A DNA stretch of 64,000 nt from Choricystis sp. odSpoLacu1 (lineage: Eukaryota; Chlorophyta; Trebouxiophyceae): contig OY253653.1 in NCBI GenBank assembly GCA_958009055.1, positions 434,001 to 498,000 on the forward strand, in the 5' to 3' direction. The notes beneath the pieces were generated by a model. The model ran no database searches. It saw only the letters and a list, made by a program, of their open reading frames with translations, and had not been told where the DNA came from. Made by a program: the position numbers and the translations under genes. Below, in pieces: positions 10,563 through 21,979 of the stretch (the first letter of the stretch is position 1; every line of letters starts with the position of its first letter).

Positions 10563-10597
<35 letters not shown>
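10563..10597. repeat. (CA)n microsatellite ending three bases before the ATG18 start codon
   Basis: About 35 nt of CA dinucleotides, immediately followed by CGCC and the ATG at 10601, so it sits in the 5' UTR or core promoter of the WIPI/ATG18 gene. Confidence 0.88.
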
Positions 10598-10599
<2 letters not shown>

Positions 10600-10600
10600 C

Positions 10601-12139
10601 ATGCCCGTCACCCGCTTCGACGCGTCCGACGGCGGCCTGCTGTGCGCGGGGTTCAACCAGGACGCGTCCTGCGTCGCGCTCGCCGACTGGGCGGGCGTGC
10701 GCGTGTGGAGCCTGGGAGGAGGAGGCGTGGTCTTCTCGGCGGATGTGGGGGGCGTGCGGTGAGTTGTTTGTGGGGTGGAAGTGGGGGGGAGAGGGGCGTC
10801 TTTGTGCGGCCGCAGTTTTTGAGGGGACCAAAACTCATCATTCCACCCTGCCCCCCCCCCCCCCCCCCAGCCTCGTCGAAATGCTGTTCTCGTCCTCGCT
10901 GCTGGCGTATGTGGGCTCAGGTGCGTGTGCGTGTGGGAAAGAAGAAAGAGAGTCTGTTGTGGGGGGGCAAGGAAGAAGAAACACAAGCTTCCCCCTCCCC
11001 CTTTCCACAGGCGAACAACCCGCCCTCACCCCGCGCCGCCTCACCCTGTACAACACCGCCACCCGGGCTACCATCCAGGAGCTGCCCTTTGCCGATGCTG
11101 TGGGGGGAGTGCGGTTGAACCGAGCGGTGGCGGTGGCGGTCGCTGGTCGCCGCGCCTTCGTGTTTGCCCTCGAGACGCTCGACCGGTTGGCCGTGCTGGA
11201 TGTGCCCGAGAATGCGGCGGTGAGTGGAGTGGAGTGGGTGAAAAGGGCGAGAGAGAGGGATGGAGGGATCACACTCAGAAACGCACACCCTCCCCACCCT
11301 CACAGCAATCCGTCGCCCTCACCCCGTGCGCCGACCCGTGTCGCCTGGCCCTGGCCGCCGGCCCGTCAGGCGGCTGGATGCGCGTGTACGACTTCACGCC
11401 GGGCGGCGGGGCGGCGGCTGCCGCGGCGGCCGCCGCTGCGCGCCCGGCAGGCCCCTCTGCTACAGCCCCCCCCCCCGTCGTCGAGCTGCGCGCCCACTCG
11501 GCCCCACTGGCGGCAGCGACCTGGTCGAACGATGGCGGCCTGCTGGCCACCACGTCCGCTAAAGGCACACTCATCCGGGTGTGGGCGCTGCCCGCAGGCG
11601 CGCGCGCCGCGTCGCTGCGGCGGGGGGCCACGCGGGCGGCCGTCACGTCGCTCGCGTTTGGGCCGTGCGCGGAAGGTGGGTTTGGTCCGTTAATGCTGGC
11701 GGCCGCCTCGTCGCACGGCACGGTGCACGTGTTTTCGTTGCCGAGGAGTGGCGGAGGCGGCGGCAGCGGACGCGGCGGCCGCACCGCGTGGGCGGCCGCC
11801 GCCCTGCGCTCTGTCGCGGTGCGGGGCGGCCCGGACGCCCTGGCGGCGCGAGCCGAGCTGACGGTGAGGCTGCCGGCGCCCAGCGTGGCGGCCGCGATCG
11901 CGCTGGCGGGAGGAGGAGGAGGAGGGATGGGGGTGGCAGCGTTCGACGGTGAAGACGCCGACGACGCCGACGCCCCCCCATCCTCTGCCACGCTCTACGT
12001 GGCCACCATCGAGGGCGCGCTGTATGAGTACAGCCTGGCCAGTGGGCGGCGGGATGGTGGTGGCGACGGCGAGAGTGGCGGTGGCGCGTTGACGTCGCAC
12101 CTGGAACGAGAGCTGTTCATCGGCCGCGGGGCAGAGTGA
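10601..12139 (+). CDS. PROPPIN / ATG18-WIPI family WD40 protein
   Basis: Phosphoinositide-binding beta-propeller of autophagy, 416 aa in four exons (introns 10759-10870, 10921-11010, 11220-11305). It begins LLCAGFNQDASCVALA; family blocks follow: LVEMLFSSSLLAYVGSG, RRLTLYNTATRATIQELPF, LRAHSAPLAAATWSNDG and LLATTSAKGTLIRVW. The phosphoinositide-binding motif, normally FRRG, is LRRG here (SLRRGATRAAVTSLAFGP), keeping both arginines. Intron 1 ends in a long pure C tract before its AG. A Gly-rich loop in blade 6 is longer than usual. It could be any ATG18 paralogue; the subfamily cannot be assigned. Confidence 0.9.
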
Positions 12140-12316
12140 TCGTTGATGGTGTATTTTTGTTGGTTCTTGTGCCTGAGGTTGTGTAGTGGGGTTATGCTTA
12201 TACGCGTGGTGTTTGTGATGGCAAAGGGTCGTTGACAACACCGGAATCAGAACCATTCGTTTTTCTCGCTCCCGGTCGCTCGCGACCCCCACCACCCCCC
12301 TCTCTCTCTCCAGCAC

Positions 12317-13377
12317 ATGTTTACCAGCCTCGGCCGCAAGCTGACCGCCGTCCCGCGCTCGCCCGTGCTGCCGATGGCGACGCTGCGCCGCGGCGGCGAG
12401 GACGCCAAGTCCGCGCGCACGCTGGCCACCCGGTCGGGGCGCGCTGCCGTGCCGCCCGCGGCCGACAAGGTGTCGAGCTCTGATCAACAGCGCGCGACTG
12501 ACCGGGACGCTGTGGGGGCCAGGAGCGCTTTGAAACGGGTGTGGAGGGCATACCTGGACTCGCTCGCGGCGCGCCCGGTCGCGACCAAGGCGGTGACGTG
12601 CTTTGTGGGTGAGTGGTGTGGGAGTGTGTGTCTTGCGTTGCGGAAAAAAGGGGGGCGTGGGTCGCGACCGCCGCGAGGGACGGAGAAAAACCCTGCGCAC
12701 CAGCCCCATTCCGCGCGCACATCCTTTCGACCTTCCTCTCCACACCCACACCTGCCGCCCAAGGCGGCGGTTGGGCGCGTGTCTCTGCCTCCTCTGTCTT
12801 GCTCTGCCTTTGTCAGACTTCAACCACTCTCTGACACCAACCACCCCACTGTCTGACCCCACACCACCCACCCTGGGAATTTCCCATAGGCGGCGTCCTT
12901 GGCGACGCCCTCGCCCAGACCACGACCGGCCTCCCCTTCGATGTCGCTCGCAACCTGCGCCTGGCTTCCTTTGGGCTTCTTTTTGGAGGGCCTGCGGGTC
13001 ATGTTTGGCACCGCGCGCTCGATGCACGCTGCTTCCCCGCCGCCCCGCACTCTGCCGCCGCGGTCGCCAGCAAGTTGGTCCTGGACCAGCTCCTCTTCGC
13101 GCCCGTCGCCACCGCGTTGCTCTTCGCCTTCCTCAAAGTGGCGGAAGGTACCCCCGAGCAAGCGATGGCGTTCGTCGCCGCCAACTGGTGGCGCACGCTG
13201 AAAGCCAACTGGGTGTTATGGCCACTTGCAAACACGGCGGCTTTCGCGCTCATTCCGGCCGACTTGCGCATCCTGTACGGAAACGCGGTGGGCGTGCTGT
13301 GGTGCTGCTACGTCAGCCTGTCATGCTCGGGGCCGGGGGCGCCCCCGCCGCCGCCGCCGCTGGACAAGCTGGAGTGA
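12317..13377 (+). CDS. Mpv17/PMP22-family membrane protein
   Basis: Four-helix inner-membrane protein of mitochondria, peroxisomes or plastids, 259 aa in two exons (intron 12609-12889 with a CATAG acceptor). The N-terminal 75 residues look like a targeting leader. The family pattern follows: RVWRAYLDSLAARPVATKAVT, GDALAQ, a Gly-rich helix with GHVWHRALD, LDQLLFAPVATALLF, ANWWRTLKANWVLWPLANT and IPADLRILYGNAVGVLWCCYVS. The Pro-rich tail PPPPPPLDKLE is unusual. The family handles metabolite or ROS-related permeability, but the substrate is unknown. Confidence 0.9.
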
Positions 13378-13573
13378 AGAGGGAACGGGAAACAGGCTCT
13401 TTTCTCATGGCATGCATGTTCGTGTGTTTGCGGTGGTATTTAGCGGGGTGTGTGGAACGGCAGGACGTAGAGACCGGTGAGTGCAAACAAACAAACGTCG
13501 ACACCAAAAAAAACAAACAAAACACGAGTTTTTTACGTGCGCGGGCGACGCCCTCCCTCCCATCTCACACCCA

Positions 13574-15707
13574 ATGGACGCCGCCGCCGACCCCACCACC
13601 GGCCTGGCCGCCCCGGGAGCCGCCGCCCCGGCCGAGCTGTACGCGGCATACGCCCCCCTGTGGGCGGAGGAGGAGGTGGACCGGGGGGCGAGATGGGGCG
13701 CGTTTTTGACCGACCTGGCAGAGGAAGAGGAGGGTGATGGTTACGACGTGGCGAGCGGGGACGAGGACAGGTGAGAGAGAGAGAGGAGGGAGGACGGAGG
13801 ATGGGTCGATGCGTCGATGCCTTTCCTCTCGACCGACCAACCCACCCCCCACAGCACCACCACCCGCGGCCTGGCCGTCCTCACCACCCGCCTAGCGACC
13901 TGGCACGCCTCCCCCTCCACCGACCCGCCCCCCTGGCTCGCGCGCGCGCGCGCGCTCGCGCGCGCGGGCGTCCCCATCACCCTGCGCGGCCGCGTGTGGC
14001 GCGCGTTTCTGGGCCTCGACAGCGTGGCCGTGCCGGGCGAGTATGAGCGGCTGTGTGCCGACATGGAGGCGAGTGATGCAGCGAGTGGCGGCGCTGGCGG
14101 CGGCGACGACGACAGCACTCCCACTGACGCCGCGCGCGCGGCACGCCGCACCGCCTGGGCGGCCGCGTCCGCCTCGTGGGACGCTCAAATCGACAAAGAC
14201 GTGCCTCGGACGCTGGCGGGGCACCCGACGCTGGCGCCTCCGACCAAGCGTGCAGCATTACGCCGCATCCTCCGCGCGTTCGCCCGCCGCTGCCCCTCCA
14301 CCGGCTACACCCAAGGCCTCAACCTGGTGGCCGCCACCCTGCTCCTGTTCCTGGGGGAGACGGACACGTTCTGGGGGTTGACGGTGGTGGTGGCCGACGT
14401 TTTACCAGACTACCACGGCCCGAGGCTCGCGGCCGCTCTGCGCGACGCGCGCGTCATCACCTCCGCCGCCCGCACCCACCTCCCCTCCCTGGCTGCGTCT
14501 CTAGACGCCGTGGATGTGGACGTCGCCCCCGTGGCGGTGCGCTGGCTGTTGAGTGGGTACGTGGGGTGCCTGCCTTTAGAAACAGCCGTCCGAGTTTGGG
14601 ACGCCGCCCTCTGTGAACGCACCCCCGCCGTCCTCCTCCGCGTCGGCGTCGCCCTGTTCGACGTGTACGGTCGAGCTTTGGCGGCCGCGGCCGACGGAGC
14701 AGACGTGCTGGCGTTGTTGCGGGATGCTCCTGCTTTAACGTACGACGGGTCCCGCCTCCTGGATGCCGCGTGCGCGGGGCATGGGTGGCTGGGCGGGGAC
14801 GCGCTGGATCAGTTGAGACAGGAGGTGGAAGAGGAGGATGCAGAGCAGGAGGCGTCCGCGGCCGCCCCCCCCCCCGCGCCGCCCGTCGTCATCGCCGCCG
14901 CCGCCCGAACCGCCGACCCCCGCGTCCGCCGCCGCGCGCGCGCCCTCCACCCCGCTCGACGACGACGCCCCCGCCTGGAGCGGGGGCGCCGCCGAGTTCT
15001 CGGCGGCGGGGCTGGCCCACGCCGCGGCGGCGGGGGAGGCGCGCGTGTCGCCCGCGCGCGGCGGCGGGCGCGCGCCGACGCGGCCGCGGCGGCCACCCTC
15101 GATCGTCAAGGGCGCTGCCCACCCGCCCCGCTACGATCCACCGCCCGCGCCCCGGTCCACGCTGTCGGCGGCGGCTGCGGCGGCCTTGCTGCAGATTGCG
15201 AGGCCGAGGGGCAAGCCAGCTGCGCCTGCGCCGACACCAACACTTCCCCGCGCTTCGACAGCAGCGGGCGCACGCTTGGCCGCCGTCGCGTCCGATCTGG
15301 CGACCGAAGCCGCCGCCGCCGCCTCTCGGGCGGCGGAGGCGACTGCGATTGCCACGGCCGACGCGGCGGGTGCGGACGCGGCGCGCGCCGACGCGGCGAA
15401 AGCCAAGGCGGCGGCCGACGCGGCGGTCGCGGCCGCGGAGGCCGCCGCGACAGCCGCCGCTGCCGCCCGCTCCGACGCCGCCGCAGCCCGCGCCGACGCA
15501 GACGCCGCCGTGGCTGAAGTGGACGCCGCACGCCGCGGCCTGGCGGCACGCAGGACGCTGCTGGCGGAGAAGGAGGCGGTCATAGCCGACGTCGCAGCGC
15601 GCGTCGCGCGCGCGCGTGCAGCGGCGGGCGGTGATGGTGGGGGGGGGGAGGGGGTGGGTGGCCAGGCTGGTGAGGGGGCGGGGGTGATGCTTGTTTTGTG
15701 TGTGTAG
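13574..15707 (+). CDS. TBC-domain RabGAP with Ala-rich coiled-coil tail (frame break)
   Basis: GTPase-activating protein for Rab GTPases. Intron 13771-13854. The TBC domain starts at GVPITLRGRVWRAFLGLD; the arginine finger is IDKDVPRT and the glutamine finger YTQGLN, so catalysis should be intact. The domain ends near LLDAACAGHGWL. Beyond it the frame changes at the C11 run 14865-14875: the zero frame turns into Arg-rich nonsense while the frame one base on carries PSTPLDDDAPAW and then a 150-residue coiled coil to the stop at 15705. With ten C instead of eleven the protein is 682 aa. A missing CG in the CG run near 14933 would work equally well. Confidence 0.88.
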
Positions 15708-16239
15708 TGTTAGGGCTTTCGAAGAGAGTCAGAGGCGAGGAAAAGACGTGGGAGGAAGCACAACGACGACCAACAAAAACCAGCGCAAAAAGACGTCGGT
15801 GCTATCGGAACACGGGGGCGCCCCCCGCGCCCTCCCCCGCGCGCTCTCCCCACCCATCTGCCGGATACAGCATATGAGAGTCCGTGCAAACACGCGCCGC
15901 GTCTCCATCGACAGGCAGCGCGGCCCGAAACCGAGTGCGAGGTGCGTCCGCGCAAGCCGCGCTTGCGTTTATTGGCTTTGGTCGCGTCTCGGCACGCTCT
16001 GCCCATTCCCGCGCGCTTACCGCCCCTCCCGGCACCGCCCTTGTGTCGGTCGATCCATGACGGCTCATGCATGATTGCGAGCGAGGCGGAGAGGGGAGAG
16101 AGTGCGGGAGGTTCCGTCAACCGCCAGGGGAGAGAGCGTGTGTGTTCTTTCCGTACGCTCTCAGCTCCACGTCGCGTCGGCTCAACCTCTTCCACCCTCC
16201 CTCCCTCCCTCCAGCATATCACCCGTCCCACTCACCCCC
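15708..16239. other. Intergenic, no gene seen
   Basis: 532 bp between the TBC gene and the next same-strand ORF. No conserved ORF, tRNA or repeat was recognised. Likely 3' UTR of one gene and promoter of the next. Confidence 0.6.
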
Positions 16240-16779
16240 ATGACCGCCACACATGACGACGCCCCCTCCCACCGCCGCCCGTGGCGCATGCTCGGCTTCC
16301 TGGGGGGCCGCCCACGCGCGCCGCCCCCGCCGCCCCCCCTGCCACCCTGCGTTCCACGCCCCTCCACCTCCCGCCGCGAGTCGACGGAATCAGTGGCCAC
16401 GAATGTGGACATTGACGCCGCCGCCGCCTCCAAGCGCCGGTCCGCGCGCCAGTTCTCGCGCAACGCTGCCTTCTCTGCCGCCGGCGCCCTCGTCCGCCAC
16501 GTGTCCTCCTCGGCTCGTGCCTCCCTGTCGGAGCGCCTGGCCGCCCGCCGCCGCTCCTCCTCCAGCGGGGGCGGCGACGGGCGCCGGTGGACCGCGTCGC
16601 CCCGGTCGTCCACCGACAGGGACGCGCGGCGGCGCGCGGGGCTGGAGGCCGTGTTTGCGTCGGCGCCGACGCCGCTGTGCGACGTGGCGGACGCTCCAGC
16701 CGAGAAGGCTGACTTTCTGCCGCCTGAACTGTTGGCGCGGTCGCAAGCGCTGCACGCGGCGAGCGACCGCAAGGCGTGA
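16240..16779 (+). CDS. Hypothetical 179-aa Ser/Arg/Pro-rich protein
   Basis: Intronless ORF from the ATG at 16240. It has a Pro-rich stretch, then a Ser/Arg-rich region (SKRRSARQFSRNAAFSAAGA, RRRSSSSGGGDGRR) and an acidic-hydrophobic C-terminus (EKADFLPPELLARSQALHAA). Mostly intrinsically disordered; no family recognised. The C-terminal third has the mix expected of real protein, which is the main support. Basic Ser-rich motifs could be phosphorylation or nuclear-localisation sites, but that is speculation. Confidence 0.5.
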   Translation: MTATHDDAPSHRRPWRMLGFLGGRPRAPPPPPPLPPCVPRPSTSRRESTESVATNVDIDAAAASKRRSARQFSRNAAFSAAGALVRHVSSSARASLSERLAARRRSSSSGGGDGRRWTASPRSSTDRDARRRAGLEAVFASAPTPLCDVADAPAEKADFLPPELLARSQALHAASDRKA

Positions 16780-17250
16780 AAAAAGAGCACACAGGAATCG
16801 AGGGAAAACAAGCTTGTTCCTTCTTCCTGGCGCCTTTTTTTTCTGTTTCCGCACACACGACGTTTCGTGCGTCTGCGCTCCTTGTGCGAGCTGATGCACG
16901 CCGTGACGTCTCCTTGCGACGCCGAGTATTCTTTATGTGTTGACACACACGTGTGTGTGTTTCTATCCAGGGCCCCCCACGCACACATTTGTTGTCCCCC
17001 CCCCCAAAGACGCCTCCCCTTTGGCGTGGTCCAGTTCCCCGGTCGTCGGTTCTTCCCCACAAGGTCTGGGGTTGCAGATCCCGCTTCCCCCACCACCACC
17101 AAAGCGCAAAGGTTTCGGTGTCTTTGTCTCTATGTGCAACGCCACACACACACCGCCTCCCCCCCCCCGGGGCCCTCTTGTCTTCAAAAAAAACAGTCCA
17201 CACTCTCCCCTCACCCGCCCAGCGTCCCCGAGTTTTTGACAAGCTCTCCC
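16780..17250. other. Convergent intergenic region, no gene seen
   Basis: 471 bp between two converging gene ends. It contains a short CA tract and C runs and is probably two 3' UTRs. No RNA gene was recognised. Confidence 0.6.
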
Positions 17251-20200
17251 TCACTCGCTCTGGCTGCCGCCACCATACAGGTCGGCCGCCGCGCCCGCTC
17301 CAGGGGCGGGCCCAGCGCCATCCGACTCGGACGGGGGCTCGCTGTCTGCGTCGCCAGTCGCGTCGCCATCATCATCCTCGCCACTGTTGCCCACGCTCGC
17401 CTCACCCTCCTCATCCTCCTCGCTGTCGTCCTCCAGCTGGGACCCCACCACCCGGCCCTGCAGGTCGCGGTGCTTGAGCTGGCCGACCACGACGCCGGGA
17501 GCGGCCGCGCCGCCTGCAGCGCCACCGCCGCCGCAGAGCGCCGCCACTGCCACAACCACCCGCTCCATCGCGCGCCTGGCCGCTGGCGCCGCTGCCGCCA
17601 GCGCGGGGTCGCGCCTCGCTTTGCCCTCCCCCAGCAACACGTGCGCCGCGCGCGTCGCCTTGCGCAGGGACGCGGTGACGCGGTCCAGGGTGGCGACGCT
17701 GGACGCGGGCACGACCGCGATCGCGCGCCGCCACAGCGGCAGCGTGGCCAAGAAGCCCGCGACAAAGGAGGTGACGCCCTTGACAGCGGTCGCGTGCAGC
17801 CCACCCGCCGTCTCGTGGCGGCGCGCGATGGAGGTGAGGGAGGCGGCCGCGTCGGCGGCGGCCGTGGCGACGCGCGCGTGTGCGTCGAGCGCGGCCGCTG
17901 GGTCATCCCCGCCCGCGAGGGCGGCGGCTGCGGCGGCGCCTTTCCAGTGAGCCAGCAGGCCATCCCACACCGCACCATACCACACGGGCAGCGTGGCCGC
18001 CGTCAACGACGGAAACTCGGCCGACACGGCGTGCGCGTCGCCGATCGGGAGACCGTGCAGCGCGCCGCGCGCCAGCGCGTTGGCGGCGGCCGCACCATCT
18101 GCCGCGCCGCGCACGCAAGCGGTCACCAGGTCGCGCACGTGGGCCGGCTTGGCGCGAGCGCCCTTGGCGGCCGGCCACGCGGTCGACAGCGCGGCGCGCG
18201 CGGCGCGGCGCAGCGCGGTCGCGGCGCACGCGCCGGGGGGGGCACCAAGGGAGCGTTCTGCGTCGGCGAGCGCGGTCAGAGCACGCACGCGGGCCAGGAT
18301 GACGTCTGGGTCGGCGGACCGGCGCTGTGTCTGGGTGGCGGACGGCGAGCGGGAGGGGTGGCGTACGTCGCCATCGTCGTCGCGGCCGTCGCTGCCGCCC
18401 AGGGCGCCCAGGTCCAGCTCCGTCAGCGCGGTGGCAGTGTAAGCAATGGAGTCGATTGTCAAAGGAGTGCCCTCTCCTTCGCCGTCATCGTCGTCGCGGC
18501 CGCCCAGGCACTGCACCCCCGCGCGCGCGAGCGCGGCGCCGCGCTCCGTCTCCACACCACCCGCCACGCCGCGCGCCAGCAGGCGTGTGCCCAGCATCAG
18601 GGCAGAAAGAGCAGTGCCTTTAGCCCCAGCATCCGCATCCAGAGCGTCCACCGCGGCTGGCGCCTCGGTCAACACGCACGGCGACGGCACGTCGGAGCCA
18701 GCGAGGTCCAGTGGCACAGCCGCGTCGCCACCGTCGCGCCCAGATAGCACGTCGGCCGCGCGGCGCAACAAGATGCCGACACAGGGGGCGAAAACCAGAG
18801 CAGCATCCAGCATGGCGTCCGGGTCGGGGCGCAAGGCGGCGGGGGTGGAGGCGCCCCCGTCGCTGTCGCGGCGGGGAGGCCCGCGGCGCGACGGCGGCTC
18901 GATCGACGCCGCCAGCTCGCCCAGCAGCGACGCAGCGGGGGGCAAGGACGCGACCAGTGGCGTGGCCGTCGTCAGGGTGGCCAACACGGAGAACGCGGCC
19001 GGCGGGAGCGGGCGCAGGCGCGTCGCGACCGCGCGCGCGGCGCGGTCGGCGGGGTTGGTTGCTGCATTCTCCTTGCCACCGACCGCCCCCACCGCCCCCA
19101 GGGGCGCGTCATCCCCCGCCAGCGTCGGCAGAAGCAGCCCGGGCGGCGCCACCGCGACCGCGCCGGTCGCCAGGGCGACCAGCTGCACCGCGTGCTGTGC
19201 GCGCAGCGCGCGCGCGTGCGCCGCGTCGGCCGATGAGGACGCTGCATCCCCAAATGCAGACAACAGTTCGCGCGCCCAGTTGGCGGCCGCCAGCAGGGCT
19301 CGAGCTGCAGCGCGGCGGTCCGCGGGGGGGGCAGCCGCCAGGGCGGCCGGGTCGTGCGCGAGCGGCAGCGCGAGCGGCGCGGAGAGAATGACGCCGACCT
19401 CGTCCAGGCCTGAAGGCCCCGGCGTCAGGGCCCCCCGCAGGCGCAGGGCGGCGGGCAGGCGGTCGAAGCGGGCGCGGGACGCGGCGTCGGCGGCTGAGGG
19501 CGGGGCGGGGCGCGACGGCGACGGTGGGTGAGGTGCCGTCAAGGCCCAGTGCGGGGGCGCAGGTGCCTTCATCGTCCAGTGGCAGGTCCAGCACGGCACC
19601 CTGAATGACAGCATTGGCTGCCTCCGTCAGCAGGGCGTCCAGGCGGGGCGTGAATGTGGGGGAGGTGGCGTCAATGGCGGCGTCGGCGTCACCTTGCGCG
19701 CGCCGCCGCTCCACCCTCGCCCTCCCCGCCGCCGCCGCCAGCTCGTCCAGCAGCAGCCCTCCCACCGCGCCGCGTGCACCGCGCGCGCCCAGGGCAGCCG
19801 TCAGCAGGGCGCCCGCTTCCCGGTCACAGTGGGCAGCCGCGTCGTCGTCGCCACCGGCCGTCGCCGTCGCCGCTGCGGCTGCCAACCGCGCTGCCAGGGC
19901 GGCCGTCCCAGCCGCCGCCAGCGCCCGGCGCGCGCCGTCAGGCGAACTGCCCAGCTTGATCAGCACAATGGCCAGCTCATCCCCCGCCCTGCACCCGCGC
20001 GCGGGCGCGGCCGCCGCGGCCGCCGCGACGCGCGCGCACGCGTCCAGCAGCGCTGCCCCGCTCGCGGGCGGCAGGCCGTCCACATGGTCCAGGGTGGCGG
20101 TCACCGTGGCCGCGTGCCGCAGCAGGGCGGCCGCGTTGGCGGACGTCAGCACGTCCAGGGCGGCGGCTGCTTCACGTGGCGCGCGCGCCGCGACGTGCGC

Positions 20201-21880
20201 CAACAGCGCGCGCAGCACGCCGCCCGCACGCGCGTCGTCGGGGGCGGCCTCGAACAGTGCGCCATACAGAGAAGCCGCGGCGCGCGGCACCGAGGGCGCT
20301 GGCGTCGCCGCCAGCGATGCAGCAGCGTCCAGGGCGGCGTCAAAGCGGGGCGGCGGGCCACGCGCCGCGTGCACGAGCCACCCGTCACCGACGGCAGCCA
20401 GCGCGCGGCGCAGGGCGGCGTCGGCGGCCTTGCGGCGGGCGCCACCCGCGGCCCGCAGCTCAAACACGACCCACGCGTCCAGGGGGCCGGGTGGGGGGCG
20501 GGGCGCGGGCGTGTCAACGACGGTGGGCGCGCGGTCGGGCGGGGCAGCCGCGCTGGTGGCTGCGGCCTCCAACTCTGCCAACCACGCTTCCGCGGCAGCT
20601 GGCGCCAGCACGACCGCCCTGCACACAGCGATCGCGGTGCGTGGGCCGGCAGCATCGTGGAGCGTCAGGGCGGGCCCTTTGCCACGAGCATCGGGGGCGG
20701 CAGCAGCGACTGACGGCAACCGCGGGTCGCCTGCATCAGCAAAGTGCAGCGCCGCCCGCACCGCCGCCACCGCGTCGCACGCGGGCTGACTCGCCCCCGC
20801 GCTCTGCAGCACGCACGCCGCGGTGGCGGGCAGGGCGGCCAGCGGGGCGGACGCCAGCCGGCCACGCGCCAGCCGCGCGACGGCCGCCGCGCCGCGCGGC
20901 GGCAGGTCGAGCGACGCGGCGCACTCGAGCACGGGCAGCAGCAGGTCGCCGTCCGCGCCGGCGGCGGCTTCTAACCTCGCTGCAACCCGATCAGCCGCGC
21001 CTTCGGGTACCACTTCAGGCAGGAAAGACAGCACGTCCGCCGCGACGGACGGCGCGACGCCGTCGAGGCATGCCAGTAAACCATCCGTCAGCGCGTCGGG
21101 CGCGGTCAACGCGTCCAGCCACCGAAACTGAGCCAGCGTGCCTCGCTGCAGGGTGGCGCCCCCGTCGGGCGTGCCCGCGCCCAGGGCGGGCAGGGCGGTC
21201 AACAGGGCGGTGGCAGCGTCGGCTTGGAGGGAGGCGGCCGAGAGGACGGCCCGTATGAACGAGTCGCCGCCGGGGGCGGGCTGATGAAAGAGAAGAGGGG
21301 AGGAGTTGGTGTGTGCCTTGCCTTTGTCTCTCTGCGTGTGTCAACCACACCCACACACACGTCTCTCTCACCTCGTCCGTCACCATGGGCAGCAGCGCGC
21401 GCCTCAGCGCGTCGCTGTTGCCGCTCAGCAGCGCGTCGGTCAGTCCTCCCACAAACGCGGCGCGCCACGTGGGGTCGGCCGCGGCGACGTTCAGGCGGTG
21501 GCGCAGAGACCGCGCGCCGTCTGTGCGGTAGCCGGTGTCGCCGTCGGGTGGGAAGACGGCGAGGTGGGTGAGCTGTGTGGGGGTGGGGAAAGCGGGGATT
21601 GGTTTTTGTGTCAATTGGGCGACCACATGCCCACCGCATAGCCCTCGGACTGTCCGCACACAACGTGTGCAGATACACAGGCCCGTCCGAGGACGGGAGC
21701 GGGGTCGGGGAAGGGCCCCACACAGCCCTGCCCCCCCCCCCCCCCGCATCGTGGCATCTTGTTTTGTTTTCTCTCACGCACCGCATCCTCAAACGCGGCC
21801 CTCCCCAGCGTGCGTGGCCGCTTAGGTGACGGGCCGTCGCTGGGGCGGCGGTCGTCGTCGGGGAACGGGGAGGGCGTCAT
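17251..21880 (-). CDS. FANCD2: FANCD2 (Fanconi anaemia core substrate), frame break
   Basis: DNA interstrand-crosslink repair protein of about 1442 aa, close to the human length of 1451. Exons: 21880-21782, 21572-21372, 21280 to the end. The N-terminus KRPRTLG is followed by helical-repeat blocks (LKRMxx-type pattern; LDALTAPDALTDGLLACLD, DVLSFLPEVVPEGAADRV). The C-terminus is diagnostic: VGQLKHRDLQG then an acidic tail EDDSEEDEEGE, matching the FANCD2 NLKNRDLQG-acidic ending. The frame shifts by one base between about 19499 and 19535 in a C-rich stretch; both sides are clearly FANCD2-like. In the segment equivalent to the human Lys561 loop I read PRLDALLTEAANAVIQG, which has no lysine. FANCI is excluded by the C-terminus. 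Confidence 0.85.
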
Positions 21881-21979
21881 GGTTGTGTGTGTTGACGCCC
21901 GAACGAAAAACGAAATTCGCGTTCTGCGCTCTGGCGCAAGCTGCATTTTTCATACTCTCTCGCTGCTCTCGCCGTCGTG

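Noticed and set aside
9437..10597. CRISPR-like repeats
   Set aside because: Simple CA dinucleotide tracts without spacers, in a eukaryotic genome.
15000..15517. Arg/Gly-rich C-terminus of the TBC protein in the uncorrected frame
   Set aside because: The other frame gives a clean coiled coil across the same bases.
16867..18747. Long plus-strand ORF opposite FANCD2
   Set aside because: Arg/Gly/Ala-rich shadow of the minus-strand coding sequence; no signature, and the minus strand has clear FANCD2 motifs.
19605..20789. Plus-strand Ala/Ser/Arg-rich ORF
   Set aside because: Antisense shadow of FANCD2, a usual effect of high GC.
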